A model generated the notes under the pieces. It had not been told where the DNA came from, searched no databases, and saw only the letters and a list, made by a program, of their open reading frames with translations. DNA of 64,000 nt, taken from an uncultured bacterium. Lineage in GTDB: Bacteria; Patescibacteriota; Saccharimonadia; Saccharimonadales; Saccharimonadaceae. The first letter of the stretch is position 1. Every line of letters starts with the position of its first letter. Shown piece by piece: positions 61,263 through 64,000 of the stretch. Location of the stretch: positions 151,342 to 215,341 of the forward strand of contig CACWJA010000002.1 of the NCBI GenBank assembly GCA_902761145.1. Reading direction: 5' to 3'. Both the position numbers and the translations under genes were made by a program.

Positions 61263-62903
61263 ATGAGAAAATTTCGTTTTAAGTCCGTAGTGCAACTCGC
61301 AAATATGAAATTATCCGTAAAGTCTGCGGCTATAGTACTAGCTTCGTCGACTCTGATTTCTGCATTACTGGGCTTGTTTCGCGATAGGCTTTTAAACTCA
61401 TATTATTTAGGCACGTACCCCACTGGGATAGACGCTTATACGGCCGCTTTTACGATACCAGATTTCATGTTTTTTATCTTAACTTCTGGAGCCTTGTCCG
61501 TATCTTTTATACCTGTCTTTAATCAGCGCTTAGCATCTGGTAATAAAAAATCTGCATGGGAGTTATCATCGTCGCTGCTAAATTTACTAGCGATTCTTAC
61601 CTTGATTACATCTGTGCTAATAATGATATTTGCAGACCCATTGATTCGGTATATTGTGAGTCCCGGACTAGATGAATCTGGCATGGTGCTTGCCATCAAT
61701 ATGACAAGAGTGATTGCTATAAATCCGTTCTTATTTAGTATAGCTACCGTGTTGACATCTATCCAGCAGGCAGTGGGAAGATTTGTATTTTATGCAGTAG
61801 CTCCCGCTATATATAATATAGGTATTATTATTGGTATTACATGGTTCACCGGTGGGATCAATATCTTTGGTGTACAAATATTCGAAGGTGGAATTATGGG
61901 GGTGGCCTTAGGCGTGATACTGGGGGCAATATTGCAGTTAATAGTAGCTTTGATTGGATTATTTGGATTGGGAATGGATTATAATTTTAAAATTAATTGG
62001 AAGAATCAGGGATTCCGTGCTATATTACGACTATTACCGGCTAGATCATTAGACCAGGGGATCGACTATGTAAATGGCATAGTAAACACCAATTTGTCGT
62101 CGCGAATGGGAGTCGGGGCGGTAAGGTCTTTTAATCAAGCGTCATCACTGCATCAAATGCCGGTGAATCTTATAGGCGTAGCAATATCTACCGCTTTTTT
62201 CCCAAAACTTACCGAGGAATTAGGAAATGGGGACAAGAAAGAATACAATGATACGTTCCGCCAGGCACTAAGAACTATTACTTGGATATCACTACCGGTA
62301 GCAGTAATTGCTTTCTTCGGACGAGGATACGTAACTAGCTTTATATCAAATATAGGTAACAATGACAGTAATGGGACAATTGCTTCTATACTCGGCACTT
62401 TGTGTCTAGCTATTTTTGCTAGGTCGATATTTCATATAGCTTCGCGTGGTTTTTATGCGCATCAAGACACCAAGACACCGTTTGTGGTATCTATTTTCGC
62501 AATTGGTCTAACCATCGTTTTGTCGGTGTGGTTTTATTTGCTCGGGTGGGGTGTAGACGGATTGGGCCTTGCTCAATCTCTTGGCGCCGTAGTGGAGATA
62601 ATCATTTTATTGTATATCCTGCAAAAACGTTCTCGTGGGGAATTATTAGATAAGGCATTTTGGAAAGCTACGGTAAGAATGGTATTTGCAACTGTAATCA
62701 CCGGATGCGTGGCATTCTCGATGACGAAATTTATCCCATTGATGGCGACCGATAACTCTCTAGTAATAACGATACCGAAGTTTTTGGTGATATCAACGGT
62801 GTCGGTTGCATCCTACCTAGTCGCCAGTTATTTCTTGGAACTAAGAGAAGCAAAGCCAGTATTCCAGTATTTTAAGAAAATATTATTCAGAAACGCAAAA
62901 TAA
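61263..62903 (+). CDS. murJ: Lipid II flippase MurJ
   Basis: 546 residues, 13-14 membrane segments. LASSTLISALLGLFRDRLLNSYYLGTYPTGIDAYTAAFTIPDFMFFILTSGALS, then FIPVFNQRLASGNKK, the central RMGVGAVRSFNQASSLHQMPVNLIGVAISTAFFPKL and ASRGFYAHQDTKTPF are standard MurJ segments. Flips lipid II for cell wall synthesis; its neighbour PBP1A uses the product. Upstream in-frame Met at 61143 would overlap pbp1A and the promoter and is rejected. Confidence 0.95.
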   Translation: MRKFRFKSVVQLANMKLSVKSAAIVLASSTLISALLGLFRDRLLNSYYLGTYPTGIDAYTAAFTIPDFMFFILTSGALSVSFIPVFNQRLASGNKKSAWELSSSLLNLLAILTLITSVLIMIFADPLIRYIVSPGLDESGMVLAINMTRVIAINPFLFSIATVLTSIQQAVGRFVFYAVAPAIYNIGIIIGITWFTGGINIFGVQIFEGGIMGVALGVILGAILQLIVALIGLFGLGMDYNFKINWKNQGFRAILRLLPARSLDQGIDYVNGIVNTNLSSRMGVGAVRSFNQASSLHQMPVNLIGVAISTAFFPKLTEELGNGDKKEYNDTFRQALRTITWISLPVAVIAFFGRGYVTSFISNIGNNDSNGTIASILGTLCLAIFARSIFHIASRGFYAHQDTKTPFVVSIFAIGLTIVLSVWFYLLGWGVDGLGLAQSLGAVVEIIILLYILQKRSRGELLDKAFWKATVRMVFATVITGCVAFSMTKFIPLMATDNSLVITIPKFLVISTVSVASYLVASYFLELREAKPVFQYFKKILFRNAK

Positions 62904-62988
62904 TACATAAATTTATTATAGGTATTATCTGTTTTGAAGTATGTAACTTAATTATTCTAGTATGATTTAGATGTATGTTTTTCGTGTG

Positions 62989-63010
62989 CCATGTTTTTTA
63001 TCAAAAACAT
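62989..63010 (+). terminator. Terminator after murJ
   Basis: ATGTTTTT/AAAAACAT hairpin with a TATC loop. Confidence 0.55.
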
Positions 63011-63030
63011 AATTTTATAACAAAATGCTA

Positions 63031-63059
63031 TTGATTTTTATAAAAACTTATGTTAGCAT
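63031..63059 (+). promoter_or_regulatory. Promoter of the LRR protein gene
   Basis: TTGATT (63031-63036), 17-base spacer, TAGCAT (63054-63059) with TGT before it. Confidence 0.55.
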
Positions 63060-63112
63060 GTAATTATAAAAGGTCACATACACATAAACAATAAAACAAA
63101 AAAGGAGAGAAT

Positions 63113-64000
63113 ATGCTAAGTCTCAAAAAAACAAAGAGGGTATTATTGTCTGTTGTGGCTATAGCTGCAGTCGCAACGCCCTTGGCTATATTTGCAATAC
63201 ATAAGGTCGATTCAGCTGAGGAAACATTCGCTGTAGAAGGTAGTGATATAGCCACTTTTGAAGATCCGAACTTTTACGAATGTGTATTGTCTAATTTTAG
63301 GGAGGCTTTCCCAAATGAAGCCGTTAGCGACGATGGATTATCGATTGGGCAAGTAAGAAGAATAAAAAGACTGGTTTGCGATGGAACAGACAAGCCTGAT
63401 TCGGAGAAAATTACGAGTGTAAGAAGCGCGAGCTCCGATATAGATAGTAGAGAAGGTGGGCTGGAAGCTATGGGCTATTTGGAATTCTTGAATTTGAATA
63501 ATAATAAATTAACAAACCTGGATGTCAAATACAATGGAGAACTAACGCACTTATACGCTCATCATAACAATATCAGCGCCTTCAATCTGGGCGAGCTACA
63601 TAAGCTTGTAGCCTTGGCGATACAAAATAATCAGCTAAGCGGTTCTCTGGATGTAAGCAAAAATACCGGACTAGAATTATTTTACGCCAATGCCAATGAG
63701 TTGACTGGCATTAATTTAGGTAATATTAGTAGTCTGAAAGATCTACGGCTCAGTGAAAATCAATTAACTAGCACATTAGATGTCAGTAATAACACAGAGC
63801 TGGAAAAGTTGTATATATGGAATAATAAGTTGACTGGGTTAGACTTAGGCAATATTAGTACTCTGAAGGAGCTCAGTGTTAGCGCCAATCAGTTGAGTGG
63901 AACGCTTGATGTAAGCAAGAATACTGGTCTAGAAATACTTTATGCACATACTAATAAGTTGACTGACCTAAATCTGGGCAATATTAGTAGTTTGAAGGAT
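63113..64000 (+). CDS. Leucine-rich-repeat surface protein, N-terminal part
   Basis: 296 codons are visible and the frame is open at the window edge. ATG 63113 follows AAAGGAGAG. Signal peptide about residues 8-35 (VLLSVVAIAAVATPLAIFA). After an N-terminal cap (with Cys pair) from about residue 125 the sequence repeats about every 21-22 residues in alternating types: LDVSKNTGLEILYAHTNKLT and LNLGNISSLKDLRLSENQL. This is an LRR solenoid of the bacterial internalin/BspA kind, used for adhesion. DNA repeats of about 125 bases accompany it. Confidence 0.88.
   Translation, partial: MLSLKKTKRVLLSVVAIAAVATPLAIFAIHKVDSAEETFAVEGSDIATFEDPNFYECVLSNFREAFPNEAVSDDGLSIGQVRRIKRLVCDGTDKPDSEKITSVRSASSDIDSREGGLEAMGYLEFLNLNNNKLTNLDVKYNGELTHLYAHHNNISAFNLGELHKLVALAIQNNQLSGSLDVSKNTGLELFYANANELTGINLGNISSLKDLRLSENQLTSTLDVSNNTELEKLYIWNNKLTGLDLGNISTLKELSVSANQLSGTLDVSKNTGLEILYAHTNKLTDLNLGNISSLKD

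Overview
The window looks like chromosome from a small-genome bacterium of the Candidate Phyla Radiation, most likely Candidatus Saccharibacteria (TM7). This is inferred from gene content and protein style: dense one- to few-gene transcription units, trimmed housekeeping enzymes (UvrC without its C-terminal HhH domains, ProRS without the editing insert, a split phosphoketolase), many large cell-surface proteins with LPXTG-like tails, and AT-rich sequence with heavy use of ATA and CTA codons. TGA is used as a stop (for example at 56460-56462), so the standard code applies and not the UGA-Gly code of SR1/Gracilibacteria.

Layout. 1-2.9 kb: obgE (cut by the window edge) and a flotillin-like protein. 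3.0-9.4 kb: an accessory stretch (candidate structured RNA, small FISUMP-like proteins, unknown proteins, a frameshifted luxS) around trmD-recG-rsmD. 9.4-13.4 kb: surface proteins and tRNA-Leu(UAG), which is followed by two decayed copies of its own 3' end. 13.4-29.1 kb: core genes: FAD-linked dehydrogenase, tig, a variable surface protein, rpsL-rpsG, the coupled carbon-metabolism operon gap-rpiB-rpe-pfkB-LOG, eno, uvrC, secG and a peptide-binding protein. 29.1-37.6 kb: an island-like accessory region ending at tRNA-Leu(GAG). It holds a decayed AbiE toxin-antitoxin pair, a nucleotidyltransferase, a four-gene operon (kinase-like protein, vWA protein, divergent PurA-like enzyme, unknown protein), a recombinase-like coiled-coil fragment and tRNA 3'-end remnants. 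37.7-39.8 kb: secreted and anchored surface proteins. 39.8-53.4 kb: core genes rpmE, rpsB-tsf, frr-uppS-rseP-CPBP, proS, greA, lysS, alkD, uvrB, with accessory insertions that include a clpP-like pseudogene. 53.4-64 kb: a second copy of the variable surface protein, split phosphoketolase, a PIN-TRAM protein, PBP1A, murJ and the start of a leucine-rich-repeat surface protein.

Expression signals fall into two classes. About 17 genes, mostly core, have an extended -10 box (TGnTATAAT or close) 6-11 bases upstream of the start codon and no Shine-Dalgarno, so they should be leaderless mRNAs. Accessory genes, ribosomal protein genes and genes inside operons instead have leaders and strong AGGAGG-type ribosome binding sites. 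Some -10 boxes even overlap the stop codon of the upstream gene.

The best candidate for an undescribed system is the operon 31007-35545. Other points of note are the split phosphoketolase, the LuxS with a frameshift and a lost catalytic Cys, a dispersed structured repeat whose arms change together, and the leaderless architecture itself.
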